Of a stretch of DNA of 64,000 nucleotides, positions 37,755-49,734 are shown one piece after another (the stretch's first letter is position 1; each line of letters starts with the position of its first letter). Location of the stretch: assembly GCA_023953695.1 (NCBI GenBank), contig JAMLJG010000014.1:1-64000 (forward strand), read 5' to 3'. Below the pieces are notes generated by a model, which worked only from the letters and a program-made list of their open reading frames with translations, made no database searches and was not told the origin of the DNA. A program made the position numbers and the translations under genes. Origin of the DNA: Kiritimatiellia bacterium (GTDB taxonomy: Bacteria; Verrucomicrobiota; Kiritimatiellia; CAIVKH01).

Positions 37755-39944
37755 ATGCACATTAAACAGTTGAGTGCGCGGCAGGCTGCTGTTGCTGCGG
37801 TGACATCGTATCGGCCGATTGAGAAGGCGCTGAACTTCATCGAGACGCCGGCGGAGGAGATTTTTGGCTCGAACGTCTTTAACGATGCGGAGATGCGCAA
37901 GCGTTTGGCGGGGCAGGTCTATAGCGCTGTGGCGCGCACGATCAAGCATGGAGAGAAGCTCGATGCGAGTGTTGCGAATGCGGTTGCGAAGGCCATGAAG
38001 GAGTGGGCGATTGAGAAAGGTGCAACGCACTACGCGCACGTCTTTCAGCCGTTGACTGGATTCACGGCAGAAAAGCACGACAGCTTTTTAAGTCCGGATG
38101 GCGAGGGCGGGGCGATTGCGGAGTTCAGCGGCAAGCAGCTCATTCAGGGCGAGCCGGATGCGTCGTCGTTTCCATCGGGCGGGATTCGCGCCACGTTTGA
38201 GGCGCGGGGCTACACGGCGTGGGACATCACGAGCCCGGCGTACATTCTGGAAAATCCCAACGGAACAACGCTTTGCATTCCGACGGTGTTCTGTTCGTGG
38301 ACGGGCGAGGCGCTCGATAAGAAGACGCCGTTGCTGCGTTCCATGCAGGCGCTGAACAAACAGGCTCAGCGCGTTCTTAAGGCTTTTGGTCATGAAGACC
38401 CCGGCTATGTCTTCGCGTTTGCGGGGCCGGAGCAGGAGTATTTTCTGGTTGATCGCAACTTCTATTTTGCTCGGCTGGACTTGACACTTTGCGGCCGCAC
38501 GCTCGTGGGGGCGAAGCCAGCGAAGGGACAGGAGTTCGAAGATCAGTATTTTGGCGCGATTCCCGATCGCGTGCTGGCGTTCATGCTCGAAGTGGAGCGC
38601 GATCTCTACAAGCTGGGTGTGCCGGTGAAGACGCGACACAATGAGGTTGCGCCAAGCCAGTATGAAATTGCGCCGATGTATGAAACGGCGAATGTGGCGG
38701 CGGACCACCAGCATTTGGTGATGCGGACGCTTCGGCGTGTGGCGGAGAAGTATGGATTGACGTGCCTGTTGCACGAGAAGCCGTTTGCAGGCGTCAACGG
38801 CTCCGGCAAGCATCTGAATTGGTCGCTGGGCACGTCGAAGATGAATCTGCTCGAGCCGGGGAAGAGTCCGCAGGACAATGCGCAGTTCCTGGTGTTCTGC
38901 GCAGCGGTCATTCGGGCGGTTCACAAGTACTCGGAACTGCTTCGCGTTTCGATTGCGCATGCGGGGAATGACCATCGCCTCGGTGCGAACGAGGCGCCGC
39001 CTGCGATCATTTCGATCTTCTTGGGCGATATGTTGACTGAGGTCTTCGAGCAGATCGAGCGCGGGGGCGCGCAAAAATCGCGAACTGCGGGAACGCTGGA
39101 GATTGGGGTGGATGTGCTGCCGCCGATTCCGCGTGACGCGGGGGACCGCAACCGCACATCGCCCTTTGCGTTCACGGGGAACAAGTTTGAGTTTCGTGCC
39201 GTGGGTTCGAATCAGTCCATTTCCGGGCCGTTGGTGATTCTCAACACGATTGTTGCGGAGTCGCTGGATTACGTTGCGACAGAGCTGGAGAAGGCGGCGG
39301 GGAAAGGCGCCGAGAACCTGAATGCCGCGGTGCAGGAGCTGCTTCGCTCGCTCTACAAGGAACACAAGGCCATTGTCTTCAATGGCGATGGGTATTCCGA
39401 GGAGTGGCAGAAGGAGGCGGCGCGCCGAGGTCTTCCCAATCACCGCAACACCGTGGATGCTTTTGCTGCGGTGATGGCCAACAAGAGCTATGGAGCGCTG
39501 ATGGCCAAATACCAAGTGCTGTCGGAGCGCGAATTCGCGGCGCGCAATGAGATCTATTTGGAACGCTATTGCAAGGATGCCAACACGGAATCCCTGCTAT
39601 GCAGCGATATTGCGCGATCGCAGATTTTGCCTTCAGCGTATCGCTATCAGGGCGAATTGGCTGCGACGGTGGCATCCTTGAAGGCGGTGGGCCGCGAAGG
39701 CGACACCTCGTCGCTCGATCTGATCACGAATCTGGTTCACGAGTTTGAGCAGGCGATTTCCGAGCTCGACCGCGCGATTGAGGCGAAGGTGCACGGCGAT
39801 CTGTTGCTGGAGGCGCGGCACTTCCGAGATGGTGTGCTTCCTGCGATGAATGCTGTGCGCGTTATCTCCGACCAACTGGAGATGGTGATTGCAGACGACC
39901 TCTGGCCGCTGCCGACCTATCAGGAAATGTTGTTCATTCGGTGA
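37755..39944 (+). CDS. glnN: Glutamine synthetase type III
   Basis: 729 aa, the length of GSIII, far above the ~470 of GlnA. GSIII N-terminal domain ([16 protein letters not shown]), [20 protein letters not shown] metal-binding segment ([15 protein letters not shown]), [34 protein letters not shown] and [17 protein letters not shown]. Makes glutamine from glutamate and ammonia; not adenylylated like GSI as far as known. Start at ATG 37755 with TAGGA upstream. Sits under a sigma-54-like promoter and opens the nitrogen block. Confidence 0.96.
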   Translation: MHIKQLSARQAAVAAVTSYRPIEKALNFIETPAEEIFGSNVFNDAEMRKRLAGQVYSAVARTIKHGEKLDASVANAVAKAMKEWAIEKGATHYAHVFQPLTGFTAEKHDSFLSPDGEGGAIAEFSGKQLIQGEPDASSFPSGGIRATFEARGYTAWDITSPAYILENPNGTTLCIPTVFCSWTGEALDKKTPLLRSMQALNKQAQRVLKAFGHEDPGYVFAFAGPEQEYFLVDRNFYFARLDLTLCGRTLVGAKPAKGQEFEDQYFGAIPDRVLAFMLEVERDLYKLGVPVKTRHNEVAPSQYEIAPMYETANVAADHQHLVMRTLRRVAEKYGLTCLLHEKPFAGVNGSGKHLNWSLGTSKMNLLEPGKSPQDNAQFLVFCAAVIRAVHKYSELLRVSIAHAGNDHRLGANEAPPAIISIFLGDMLTEVFEQIERGGAQKSRTAGTLEIGVDVLPPIPRDAGDRNRTSPFAFTGNKFEFRAVGSNQSISGPLVILNTIVAESLDYVATELEKAAGKGAENLNAAVQELLRSLYKEHKAIVFNGDGYSEEWQKEAARRGLPNHRNTVDAFAAVMANKSYGALMAKYQVLSEREFAARNEIYLERYCKDANTESLLCSDIARSQILPSAYRYQGELAATVASLKAVGREGDTSSLDLITNLVHEFEQAISELDRAIEAKVHGDLLLEARHFRDGVLPAMNAVRVISDQLEMVIADDLWPLPTYQEMLFIR

Positions 39945-39995
39945 GTTCGGGGGGGGGCGAATGGGCTCCCCACGCGCGGGAAGGTGGCGATTGCA

Positions 39996-41741
39996 ATGAA
40001 GAGCGATAGGGTTGGGACCCTGCGGGTGGCGCTGGTTCAAATGAACGCGTCGGTGGGGGCTTTGGCTGCGAATGCGCGCGGCATTGTGGAGCGCGCGCAT
40101 GGTGCGGCAAAAGGGGGGGCGGATCTGATCGTTTTTCCTGAAATGGCGCTTTCCGGCTATCCGCCGGAAGGCCTGCTTCGGAATCCGGACTTCTTGTCTG
40201 ACTGCGCGAAGGAGCTGCGCGCGTTGGCGGCTTCGCTGCCGCCGGAGCCTGTAGTCGTGCTGGGGGCGCCGATCCAGGAGCGGAAGGCGATCTTCAACGC
40301 GGCAGTGGTTTTTCAAGGCGGACGGTTGAGGGGAGTTCACCGCAAAAGGTACTTGTCTGATTCCGATGTGTTTGACGAGCGCGATTTCTTCGAGGCCGGT
40401 GTTCGAGCGAGTGTCGTGGATATTGGTGGACTCCGAGTGGGTTTGCTCATTTCTGACGAAGTGTGCAGCACGCATGCGCCGCAGAACGCATTCCGTGGCG
40501 CAGGTGTGGCGGCCGCTGTGACAACGGCCGCGCTGGCGTTTCGTCGCGGGGCACTTGCGGTGCGCCGCAAGGTGTTGGGGGCGCTGGCTCGGCAGATGGG
40601 CGTGCCGGTGTTGAGCGCGAATCTCGTGGGCGGGCAGGATGAGTCTGTGTTTGATGGCGCGTCGCTTGCGTTGGATGCGCGGGGGCGTTTGCGGGCTCGC
40701 GCGGACCAGTTTGTGGAAACGATTTTGCACGTCGAAGTGCCACTCGAAGGGAAACGGCCGCCGCGCATTTCCAAGGGTTGGAAGGGCGCGACCATACGAG
40801 TTCCAAGGCTTGGAAGTGTGCAGAAGTCGCCGCGGGCTGAGGGGTATGACGGAGTGGCAACATCCGCCGTTCCGCGCAATTCCATCGCGCCGGAGTTGAG
40901 CGACTTGGAACAGGTTTATGGCGCGCTGGTTTTGGGGTTGCGCGATTACGTGGGCAAGAATGGATTTGGCAAGGTTGTGCTCGGGTTGAGCGGCGGGGTG
41001 GATTCTGCGTTGGTGGCGGCGATTTGCGTGGACGCCTTGGGGGCGGATCGCGTGGTGGGAGTGACGATGCCTTCGTCCATCACCGCGAGCGAGACGCTGG
41101 GGGATGCGTTGCGTTTGGCGAAGAATCTCGGGATTGAGATTCACACGGTTTCCATCCGGCGTTTGCACGAGGCCTATTTGGAAGAGCTATCGCCATTGTG
41201 GCCGGGCCGCCCACTGGATTTGACGGAAGAGAATATTCAAGCGCGTATTCGCGCGAACACATTGATGGCCCTTTCAAACAAGTTCGGCTGGCTGGTGGTG
41301 ACGACGGGCAACAAGAGCGAGGTGGCGACGGGCTATTGCACGCTTTATGGCGATTCAGCGGGCGGATTTTCGCTGATTCGCGATGTGCCGAAGACGCTTG
41401 TCTGGACGCTTTCCCGCTGGCGGAATCGGTCGGGTGAGGTGATTCCTGAAACGATAATTGAGCGGGCGCCCTCAGCGGAATTGCGTCCGGGACAGAAGGA
41501 TCAGGATTCGCTGCCGCCGTACGATGTATTGGATGAGATCATCGTTCGCTATTTGGATCGAGGAATGCGCATGGCCGCGATTGTGGCGGATGGGTTTGAT
41601 CCAGAGGTGGTGAAGCGCACGATCCGACTGATTGATCGGAGTGAATTCAAGCGGCGGCAGGCGGCGCCGGGCATCTCGTTAACGCCGTGGGTGTTTCGCT
41701 CGGGGCGTCGGTTACCCATTACAAATCTCTACAGAGTGTGA
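39996..41741 (+). CDS. nadE: NAD+ synthetase with a nitrilase-like domain lacking the catalytic Cys
   Basis: 581 aa: N-terminal glutaminase (nitrilase fold) domain, about 1-245, and C-terminal synthetase with the ATP motif LGLSGGVDSALVA. Glutaminase Glu is kept (E49 in FPEMALSGYPP) and Lys too (K117 in HRKRYL). The Cys of the usual ICED is not: the site reads ISDE (residues 152-155). The nearby NASPY-type segment is also lost. The enzyme therefore probably uses ammonia. Residues about 258-274, in the linker, are encoded by a TTCCAA-N3-TTGGAA pair. ATG 39996 preferred over GTG 39984. Runs into the activator gene with a two-base gap. Confidence 0.92.
   Translation: MKSDRVGTLRVALVQMNASVGALAANARGIVERAHGAAKGGADLIVFPEMALSGYPPEGLLRNPDFLSDCAKELRALAASLPPEPVVVLGAPIQERKAIFNAAVVFQGGRLRGVHRKRYLSDSDVFDERDFFEAGVRASVVDIGGLRVGLLISDEVCSTHAPQNAFRGAGVAAAVTTAALAFRRGALAVRRKVLGALARQMGVPVLSANLVGGQDESVFDGASLALDARGRLRARADQFVETILHVEVPLEGKRPPRISKGWKGATIRVPRLGSVQKSPRAEGYDGVATSAVPRNSIAPELSDLEQVYGALVLGLRDYVGKNGFGKVVLGLSGGVDSALVAAICVDALGADRVVGVTMPSSITASETLGDALRLAKNLGIEIHTVSIRRLHEAYLEELSPLWPGRPLDLTEENIQARIRANTLMALSNKFGWLVVTTGNKSEVATGYCTLYGDSAGGFSLIRDVPKTLVWTLSRWRNRSGEVIPETIIERAPSAELRPGQKDQDSLPPYDVLDEIIVRYLDRGMRMAAIVADGFDPEVVKRTIRLIDRSEFKRRQAAPGISLTPWVFRSGRRLPITNLYRV
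40769..40815. repeat. Paired palindromes TTCCAA-N3-TTGGAA, 32-bp pitch (copy B, inside nadE)
   Basis: TTCCAAGGGTTGGAA (40769-40783) and TTCCAAGGCTTGGAA (40801-40815) start 32 bp apart, as in copy A at 11268. All four palindromes are followed by G. This copy is inside the nadE reading frame, in the linker between its two domains, so it cannot be a transcription terminator here. Confidence 0.85.
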
Positions 41742-41743
41742 CA

Positions 41744-43318
41744 ATGGACGAAGCATTGGGTCAGGCATCTACATCGGAGCGGCACCTCAAGGAGTTGCAG
41801 TTGCTGCACGCGCTCAGCGGCATTCTGGACCAAAGTCTGGACATGCGCGACGTGGTGAGTCCGGTGCTCGATTCTCTTGCAGATTTCATGGGCATGAATT
41901 ATGGGACGCTCACGCTTTTGAATCGGAAGACGGGGGATATTCTCATTGAGGCGGCGCACGGGCTTTCCCCACAGCAAGCGCAGCGGGGGCGATATAAAGT
42001 CGGGGAGGGTGTCACAGGTCGGGTGATTCAGACTGGCGAGGCGATCGTCATTCCGAACAAGAGTGATTCCCCTTTGATTTTGGACCGGACCAAGAGAGGG
42101 AAGGGGCAGGGAACTTCCTTTATTTGCGTTCCGATCAAGGTGGGAAAGGAGACGGTCGGCGCGTTGAGTGTGGATCAGATTCAGCGGCCACAGGAGCAAC
42201 TCGCTGAGGATGCTCGCTTGTTGAGCATTGTGGCCTCGATGATTGCGCAGGCGGTGAAGCTGCGGCGCGCCGCACAAGAAGAGCGGGAGAAGCTCGAGCG
42301 CGAGAACGAGCGACTTCAGCAGGAGTTGCGGGAGCGATTCCGGCCCTCGAACATCGTCGGCGCGTCGCACGAGATGCAGGTGGTGTATGACCAGATCGCC
42401 AAGGTGTCGAAGAGTTCGGCCACGGTCTTGATTCTTGGCGAGACGGGGACGGGAAAGGAATTGGTTGCCAACGCGATTCACTACAATAGCGATCGGGCGG
42501 GCAAACCCTTTGTGAAGGCGCATTGCGCGGCTTTGCCGGAGAGCCTGATCGAGAGCGAGTTGTTTGGCCATGTCAAAGGCGCCTTCACGGGCGCGCTTGC
42601 GGACCGGAAGGGGCGCTTCGAGCTTGCGAATGGGGGGACGCTGTTTCTCGACGAAATCGGGGATATTCCGCTCTCGATCCAGATCAAGCTCTTGCGCGTG
42701 CTTCAAGAGCGCGAGTTCGAGCGGGTGGGTTCTACACAAACGGTGAAGGTGAATGTCCGACTGATTGCCGCGACGAATCGGAGTTTGGAGGAGATGGTGC
42801 GGCAAGGAAAGTTTCGCGAAGATCTCTTCTATCGTTTGCACGTGTTCCCGATTTTTGTGCCACCACTGCGCAATCGAAAAGCCGATGTGGTGTTGCTGGC
42901 CGATCACTTTCTTGCGAAATATGCGCGCGACACGGGCAAGAATGTGCGGCGTCTGTCGAGCGCCGTCATTGATATGTTGATGAGCTATCACTGGCCGGGC
43001 AATGTGCGAGAGCTTGAGAACTGCATTGAGCGGGCGGTGCTTGTGGCAGAAGGAGATGTGATCCATCCCTATCACTTGCCGCCGACGCTGCAGACGGCCG
43101 AGCACGGGGGCTCTGTCACGCATGGCAGCTTGAAAGAGATCGTGGATGCCTATGAACGAGACATCCTGGTGGATGCGCTGAAATCGGCTCGCGGCAAGAT
43201 GGCTGTCGCCGCGCGGAATCTCAAGACGACCGAGCGGATTTTCGTGTATAAAGTTCGCCGCCACGGCATAGACCCCAAGCGATATGCACCCGAGGATACG
43301 AATCGCAGCAAGCGGTGA
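41744..43318 (+). CDS. NifA-like sigma-54 activator (GAF, AAA+, HTH)
   Basis: 524 aa. N-terminal GAF domain (about 15-185: [35 protein letters not shown]), a short coiled coil, AAA+ domain with Walker A GETGTGKE (232-239) and the sigma-54 contact loop GAFTGA (279-284), then a Fis-type HTH (about 470-515, [18 protein letters not shown]). No receiver domain, so it is not a response regulator; the GAF may sense a small molecule or PII protein as in NifA. ATG is two bases past nadE. It lies between two operons with sigma-54-like promoters, glnN and gltBD, its likely targets. Confidence 0.92.
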   Translation: MDEALGQASTSERHLKELQLLHALSGILDQSLDMRDVVSPVLDSLADFMGMNYGTLTLLNRKTGDILIEAAHGLSPQQAQRGRYKVGEGVTGRVIQTGEAIVIPNKSDSPLILDRTKRGKGQGTSFICVPIKVGKETVGALSVDQIQRPQEQLAEDARLLSIVASMIAQAVKLRRAAQEEREKLERENERLQQELRERFRPSNIVGASHEMQVVYDQIAKVSKSSATVLILGETGTGKELVANAIHYNSDRAGKPFVKAHCAALPESLIESELFGHVKGAFTGALADRKGRFELANGGTLFLDEIGDIPLSIQIKLLRVLQEREFERVGSTQTVKVNVRLIAATNRSLEEMVRQGKFREDLFYRLHVFPIFVPPLRNRKADVVLLADHFLAKYARDTGKNVRRLSSAVIDMLMSYHWPGNVRELENCIERAVLVAEGDVIHPYHLPPTLQTAEHGGSVTHGSLKEIVDAYERDILVDALKSARGKMAVAARNLKTTERIFVYKVRRHGIDPKRYAPEDTNRSKR

Positions 43319-43392
43319 TTGCTTTGTAGCTCCGCAGTATGTCCTGCGGGGTATCGTGGCCAGCCAGCAAACGACAACTGCGTATGAAAAAT

Positions 43393-43408
43393 GCTACATT
43401 AATGCAGC
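43393..43408. promoter_or_regulatory. Imperfect palindrome upstream of gltB, candidate activator site
   Basis: GCTACATTAATGCAGC pairs at seven of eight positions. It lies about 120 bp before the gltB -24 box, a usual distance for a sigma-54 enhancer. Not a match to the NtrC or NifA consensus; only a candidate. Confidence 0.35.
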
Positions 43409-43514
43409 TTTGATCGTTTTTGTACCTACAAAACTGTTGCTATAGTTGCTCCGTTTGAGGGTCGCAATTCTTGTAACGATCGCATGGCGAGGATGATATA
43501 AATAGTTCTCGATC

Positions 43515-43530
43515 TTGGCACGCTTCTAGC
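43515..43530 (+). promoter_or_regulatory. Sigma-54 (-24/-12) promoter of gltB
   Basis: TTGGCACG (43515-43522), then CTTC and TAGC (43527-43530). GG and GC are ten bases apart, the required spacing, and both boxes fit the TGGCACG-N4-TTGC consensus with one change. Predicted start near 43542, only 12 bases before the first gltB ATG. Confidence 0.8.
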
Positions 43531-43553
43531 CTGTTAACTGACTCATCGGAGTG

Positions 43554-46500
43554 ATGAAAGCGACTATGCAACCGACAGAACGAGTAGTGAATAGTGGGCG
43601 CCCGCAGGCGCAGGGTTTGTACGTGCCACAATTTGAGCACGATGCGTGCGGTGTGGGGATGGTCTGCAATCTCAAGGGCGTCAAGTCTCACGATGTCATT
43701 CACAGGGCCTTGCAGATTCTAGTTAATCTCTCGCATCGTGGCGCGTGTGGCTGCGACGAGACGACGGGCGACGGAGCGGGGATTTTGCTCCAGCTCCCGC
43801 ACAAGTTTCTCCGCAAAGCCGCTGGGGAGAGCGGAATTGTGCTCCCGGAAGAGACGGCCTATGCGACAGGGTTGGTTTTCTTGCCGCGAAATCCGGAGGC
43901 GCGTCATGAATGTATGGAGCTTTTCGAGGGGGCGATTCGCTCGGAGGGGCAAGCGTTTCTCGGGTGGCGCAATGTTCCGCAGAACAACGAGGTCTTGGGC
44001 GATATTGCCCGGCGCGTGGAGCCGGAGATCCGGCAGATATTCGTGGGCCGTGGGAAGGGGATTAAAGATCAGGCGCATTTCGAGCGGAAGCTCTATGTAA
44101 TTCGCAAGGTGGTTGAGAATGCGGTGCGCAACTCGACGATTGCGGAGAAGGATTATTTCTACGTCACGACGCTCTCGAGTCGCACGATGGTCTACAAGGG
44201 CTTGATGTTGGCGGAGCAGATTGAGGCGTTTCTGCCGGATTTGGCGGATCCGGATATGGAGAGCGCGATGGCGCTGGTTCACCAGCGCTACAGCACGAAT
44301 ACCTTCCCTTCGTGGGATCTTGCGCATCCATTTCGTTTTATCTGTCACAATGGCGAAATCAATACGTTGCGCGGAAATGTGAATTGGTTGACGGCGCGCC
44401 AGCGCGTTTTTCACAGTCCTCTATTCGGCGACGATTTGCGCAAGCTGTTCCCGATCGTGCCGCCGGGATCGAGCGATTCGGCAGCGCTCGATAATGCGGT
44501 GGAGTTGCTCTATCACGCGGGGCGCTCGCTTCCGCACGCGATGTCCATGTTGATTCCCGAGGCGTGGCAGAATCACGCGACGATGGCGGACGAGAAGAAG
44601 GCGTTCTATCAATACCATGCCTGCTTGGTGGAGCCGTGGGACGGTCCGGCGTCCATTCCGTTTTCCGATGGCGTCTGTGTTGGCGCTGTGCTCGATCGAA
44701 ACGGGTTGCGCCCGTCTCGCTATACCGTGACGAAAGACGGGTTTGTGGTGATGGGGTCGGAAACGGGCGTGCTTGAGATTGACCCTGCGAATGTTGTGCA
44801 GAAGGGCCGACTGGAGCCGGGGCGCATGTTCCTCGTGGATATGGCGCAGGGGCGCATTGTGGATGACGAGGAAATCAAGAGCGAACTCGCGGCTCGGAAG
44901 CCCTATCGGACATGGCTGAATAAACACTTAGTGGTTCTCGATCAGCTTCCGCCAGCCCGTGACGATTTGCCTGCGCTCACCGATGACGTGACTGTACTGC
45001 AGAAGTTGTTCGGTTATACGCTGGAAGATCTCCGCATCGTGATGGGGCCGATGGCGCGGACGGGTGTTGAGGCCACGGGCTCCATGGGGGTGGATATTCC
45101 ATTGGCGGTCCTTTCGGAGAAGCCGCAGTTGCTCTACACCTACTTCAAGCAACTTTTTGCGCAGGTGACGAATCCGCCGCTCGATGCGATTCGCGAGGAA
45201 TTGGTGACCTCGCTGAACACGAGTATTGGCGCCGCGCGGAATCTGTTGGATGAGACGCCGATGCACTGCCATCAGCTTCGGCTTCCGCGGCCGGTTCTGA
45301 CGAATGAGGAACTCGAGCGCGTGTGCGGGAGCGAGAGTGTGGGCATTTCGGCGATCCGATTGCCGATGGTCTTCGATGCGGCCGGTGGTGGTCCTGCGCT
45401 GGAAGCCGCGATGGAAGGGCTGTGTGCGGCGGCGGAGAGCGCGATCCTTGGAGGCTACGAAATTGTCGTTCTTTCCGACCGCACCGCAGGGCGCGAGCGC
45501 GCTCCGATTCCGGCTCTGCTGGCGTGCGCCGGGGTGCATCATCATTTGATCCGCACGGGTCTTCGGCAGCGTTGCGGGTTGGTCATCGAGAGCGGCGAGC
45601 CGCGCGAGGTGCATCACTTTGCGACGCTGTTTGGTTATGGCGCGAGCGCGGTGAATCCCTATCTGGCCTTTGCGACGCTTCGCGAAATGGTGGAGAACAA
45701 GCAGATCGAGAAGGATTTTGCAACCGCGTCCAAGAACTTCATCAAGGCGATTGACAAGGGCGTGCTCAAGGTGATGTCGAAAATGGGGATTTCGACGCTG
45801 CAGAGCTACAAGGGCGCGCAGCAGTTCGAGGCGCTGGGTTTGGCGCAGGGTGTCGTGGAAAAATACTTCACGTGGACACCGTCTCGAATTGGAGGTGTGG
45901 ATCTCGGGGTGCTGGCGACTGAGGCGAAGATGAGATATGACCGGGCGTATCCTGCGGAGCATATCCCAGCGGCGCTCGATTTGGATGTGGGCGGACAATA
46001 CCAGTGGCGTCGCGGTGGCGAGAAGCATCTCTATAATCCGCTTGCCATCGCGAAGCTCCAGCAGGCGACGCGGGAGAATAACGAGGCGCTATACAAGGAA
46101 TATGCGCAACTCATCAACGACCAGTCGCGCGAGTTGAGCACGATTCGTGGGTTGCTCGATTTCGCGTCGAACCATTCGCCCGTTCCGCTCGAAGAGGTGG
46201 AGCCGTGGACAGAAATCGTGAAGCGCTTCAAAAGCGGTGCGATGTCGTATGGTTCGATCAGTCAGGAAGCGCACGAAGCGCTTGCCATTGCGATGAATCG
46301 TCTGGGCGGCAAGAGCAACTCGGGTGAGGGTGGCGAGGATAGTGAGCGCTATGAGCCGATGGCGAATGGCGATTCGCGTTCGAGTGCGATCAAGCAGATC
46401 GCGTCGGGTCGCTTTGGCGTGACGAGCTTCTACCTGGCCAATGCGCGCGAACTGCAGATCAAGATGGCGCAGGGAGCCAAGCCCGGCGAGGGCGGGCAAT

Positions 46501-48158
46501 TGCCGGCCGAGAAGGTGTATCCGTGGATTGCCAAGACGCGGCACTCGACGCCGTATGTGCAGCTCATTTCGCCGCCGCCGCATCACGACATCTATTCGAT
46601 TGAAGATCTTGCCCAACTCGTTCATGACTTGAAGAACGCGAACCCCGAGGCTCGCGTGAGCGTCAAACTCGTGTCGGAAGTGGGCGTGGGCACCGTGGCG
46701 GCGGGTGTGGCGAAGGGCAAGGCCGATGTGGTCTTGATCAGCGGCTATGATGGAGGAACGGGCGCATCGCCTGAGACTTCGCTGAAGCACGCGGGATTGC
46801 CGTGGGAGCTGGGTCTGGCCGAAACGCACCAAACACTGGTGTTGAACGGGCTGCGCAGCCGTATCGCCGTCGAGTGCGATGGCAAGCTTCTGACAGGTCG
46901 CGATGTGGCCATCGCGTGCCTGCTGGGCGCGGAAGAATTTGGTTTTGCCACGACACCGCTGATTACTCTCGGTTGCGTGATGATGCGCGTGTGTCACCTG
47001 AATACGTGCCCCGTGGGGATCGCGACTCAGGATCCTGAACTGCGCAAGAAGTTCACGGGGAAGCCGGAATATGTCGTGAACTTCCTGCGCTTTGTTGCGG
47101 AGGAGCTACGCGTAATCATGGCGAAGCTGGGTTTCCGCACGGTGGACGAGATGGTGGGTCGCGTGGACAAGTTGGAAGCGCGCAAAGCGATTCAACAATG
47201 GAAGGCGAAATCGTTGGATATTTCGCCGATCCTGAAGCGTTCTGCGGTGGCATCTTCGAAAGAGTTGCACTGCACACAGGTGCAGAACCACAACTTGGAC
47301 AAGGCGCTCGACCATGAGTTGATCGCCAAGGCGAAGCCTGCGCTGGAACGGGGAGAGCCGGTGGCCTTCGAGCAGCGCATTCGCAACGTGAACCGCACGG
47401 TCGGCACGTTGTTGAGCTATCGGATATCCAAGAAGTATGGCGAGGCCGGTTTGCCGGAAGACACGATTCGGATTAAGGCGACGGGATCGTGCGGGCAGAG
47501 TTTTTCGGCCTTCGGCGCGCGGGGAATCACGTTCGAGATTGAGGGCGATGCCAATGATTACTTTGGCAAGGGCTTGTCCGGTGCAAAGCTGATCATCTAT
47601 CCCCCTCGCACAGCGAGCTTCACGGCGGAAGAAAACATCCTGATCGGGAACGTTGCCTTCTATGGCGCGATCCGGGGCGAGGCCTATATTCGCGGTCGCG
47701 CCGGGGAGCGGTTTGCGGTCCGCAATAGCGGTGTGGAGACGGTGGTTGAGGGAGTGGGCGACCACGGTTGCGAATACATGACGGGCGGTCTGGTGATTGT
47801 CCTCGGCAAGACTGGACGCAATTTCGCGGCGGGCATGTCGGGTGGAATTGCGTATGTGCTGGACGAACAGGGCGACTTTGCCGCGCAGAAGTGCAACCTT
47901 GAGATGGTGGGGATTGAGCCGGTCACCGAGGCGCGCGATATCGAGACCTTGCGCCGAGGTATTGAAAAGCATCTGAAATACACCGGCAGCTCGGTTGCCC
48001 AGCGCGTGCTGGATCAGTGGGAGGCGCTCTTGCCTCGCTTTGTGAAGGTGATGCCGACGGATTACAAGAAAGCGCTCGAAAAGATGAGCGCCGCGCAGCA
48101 GCTTGCCGCGATGGAAGGCACGCCTGCGGGTGAATTGGCGAGTGCACAGATAAAATAG
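43554..48158 (+). CDS. gltB: Glutamate synthase large subunit (GOGAT alpha)
   Basis: 1534 aa. A short propeptide ends before the nucleophile Cys32 (HDACGVGMV) of the class II amidotransferase domain. Then come the central domain, the FMN-binding synthase barrel ([19 protein letters not shown]), the 3Fe-4S cysteines in [15 protein letters not shown] and the C-terminal beta-helix ([20 protein letters not shown]). Uses glutamine and 2-oxoglutarate to make two glutamates. GTG 43551, ATG 43554 and ATG 43566 are all possible starts; GGAG at 43548 favours 43566 or 43554. Works with GlnN in the GS-GOGAT cycle. Confidence 0.97.
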   Translation: MKATMQPTERVVNSGRPQAQGLYVPQFEHDACGVGMVCNLKGVKSHDVIHRALQILVNLSHRGACGCDETTGDGAGILLQLPHKFLRKAAGESGIVLPEETAYATGLVFLPRNPEARHECMELFEGAIRSEGQAFLGWRNVPQNNEVLGDIARRVEPEIRQIFVGRGKGIKDQAHFERKLYVIRKVVENAVRNSTIAEKDYFYVTTLSSRTMVYKGLMLAEQIEAFLPDLADPDMESAMALVHQRYSTNTFPSWDLAHPFRFICHNGEINTLRGNVNWLTARQRVFHSPLFGDDLRKLFPIVPPGSSDSAALDNAVELLYHAGRSLPHAMSMLIPEAWQNHATMADEKKAFYQYHACLVEPWDGPASIPFSDGVCVGAVLDRNGLRPSRYTVTKDGFVVMGSETGVLEIDPANVVQKGRLEPGRMFLVDMAQGRIVDDEEIKSELAARKPYRTWLNKHLVVLDQLPPARDDLPALTDDVTVLQKLFGYTLEDLRIVMGPMARTGVEATGSMGVDIPLAVLSEKPQLLYTYFKQLFAQVTNPPLDAIREELVTSLNTSIGAARNLLDETPMHCHQLRLPRPVLTNEELERVCGSESVGISAIRLPMVFDAAGGGPALEAAMEGLCAAAESAILGGYEIVVLSDRTAGRERAPIPALLACAGVHHHLIRTGLRQRCGLVIESGEPREVHHFATLFGYGASAVNPYLAFATLREMVENKQIEKDFATASKNFIKAIDKGVLKVMSKMGISTLQSYKGAQQFEALGLAQGVVEKYFTWTPSRIGGVDLGVLATEAKMRYDRAYPAEHIPAALDLDVGGQYQWRRGGEKHLYNPLAIAKLQQATRENNEALYKEYAQLINDQSRELSTIRGLLDFASNHSPVPLEEVEPWTEIVKRFKSGAMSYGSISQEAHEALAIAMNRLGGKSNSGEGGEDSERYEPMANGDSRSSAIKQIASGRFGVTSFYLANARELQIKMAQGAKPGEGGQLPAEKVYPWIAKTRHSTPYVQLISPPPHHDIYSIEDLAQLVHDLKNANPEARVSVKLVSEVGVGTVAAGVAKGKADVVLISGYDGGTGASPETSLKHAGLPWELGLAETHQTLVLNGLRSRIAVECDGKLLTGRDVAIACLLGAEEFGFATTPLITLGCVMMRVCHLNTCPVGIATQDPELRKKFTGKPEYVVNFLRFVAEELRVIMAKLGFRTVDEMVGRVDKLEARKAIQQWKAKSLDISPILKRSAVASSKELHCTQVQNHNLDKALDHELIAKAKPALERGEPVAFEQRIRNVNRTVGTLLSYRISKKYGEAGLPEDTIRIKATGSCGQSFSAFGARGITFEIEGDANDYFGKGLSGAKLIIYPPRTASFTAEENILIGNVAFYGAIRGEAYIRGRAGERFAVRNSGVETVVEGVGDHGCEYMTGGLVIVLGKTGRNFAAGMSGGIAYVLDEQGDFAAQKCNLEMVGIEPVTEARDIETLRRGIEKHLKYTGSSVAQRVLDQWEALLPRFVKVMPTDYKKALEKMSAAQQLAAMEGTPAGELASAQIK

Positions 48159-48162
48159 GAGA

Positions 48163-48179
48163 CAGGCGCGCTGCGCCTG
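48163..48179 (+). promoter_or_regulatory. Hairpin between gltB and gltD
   Basis: CAGGCGC-gct-GCGCCTG, a perfect 7-bp stem, ends 13 bases before the gltD ATG. There is no clear ribosome site for gltD, so the hairpin may affect the ratio of the two subunits. Confidence 0.5.
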
Positions 48180-48192
48180 CAGAAATCAAGTC

Positions 48193-49656
<1,464 letters not shown>

Positions 49657-49734
49657 TTCGGTTCACAATCGAGTCCCTGTTGTCGCGTCTTCGCCGGGAT
49701 GGACTTTGGCTGGCGAATGGGCAGGATAGGGCGA

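Noticed and set aside
41729..43264. 511-codon open frame opposite the sigma-54 activator gene
   Set aside because: Lies on the other strand of a gene with clear AAA+ motifs; no domain of its own.
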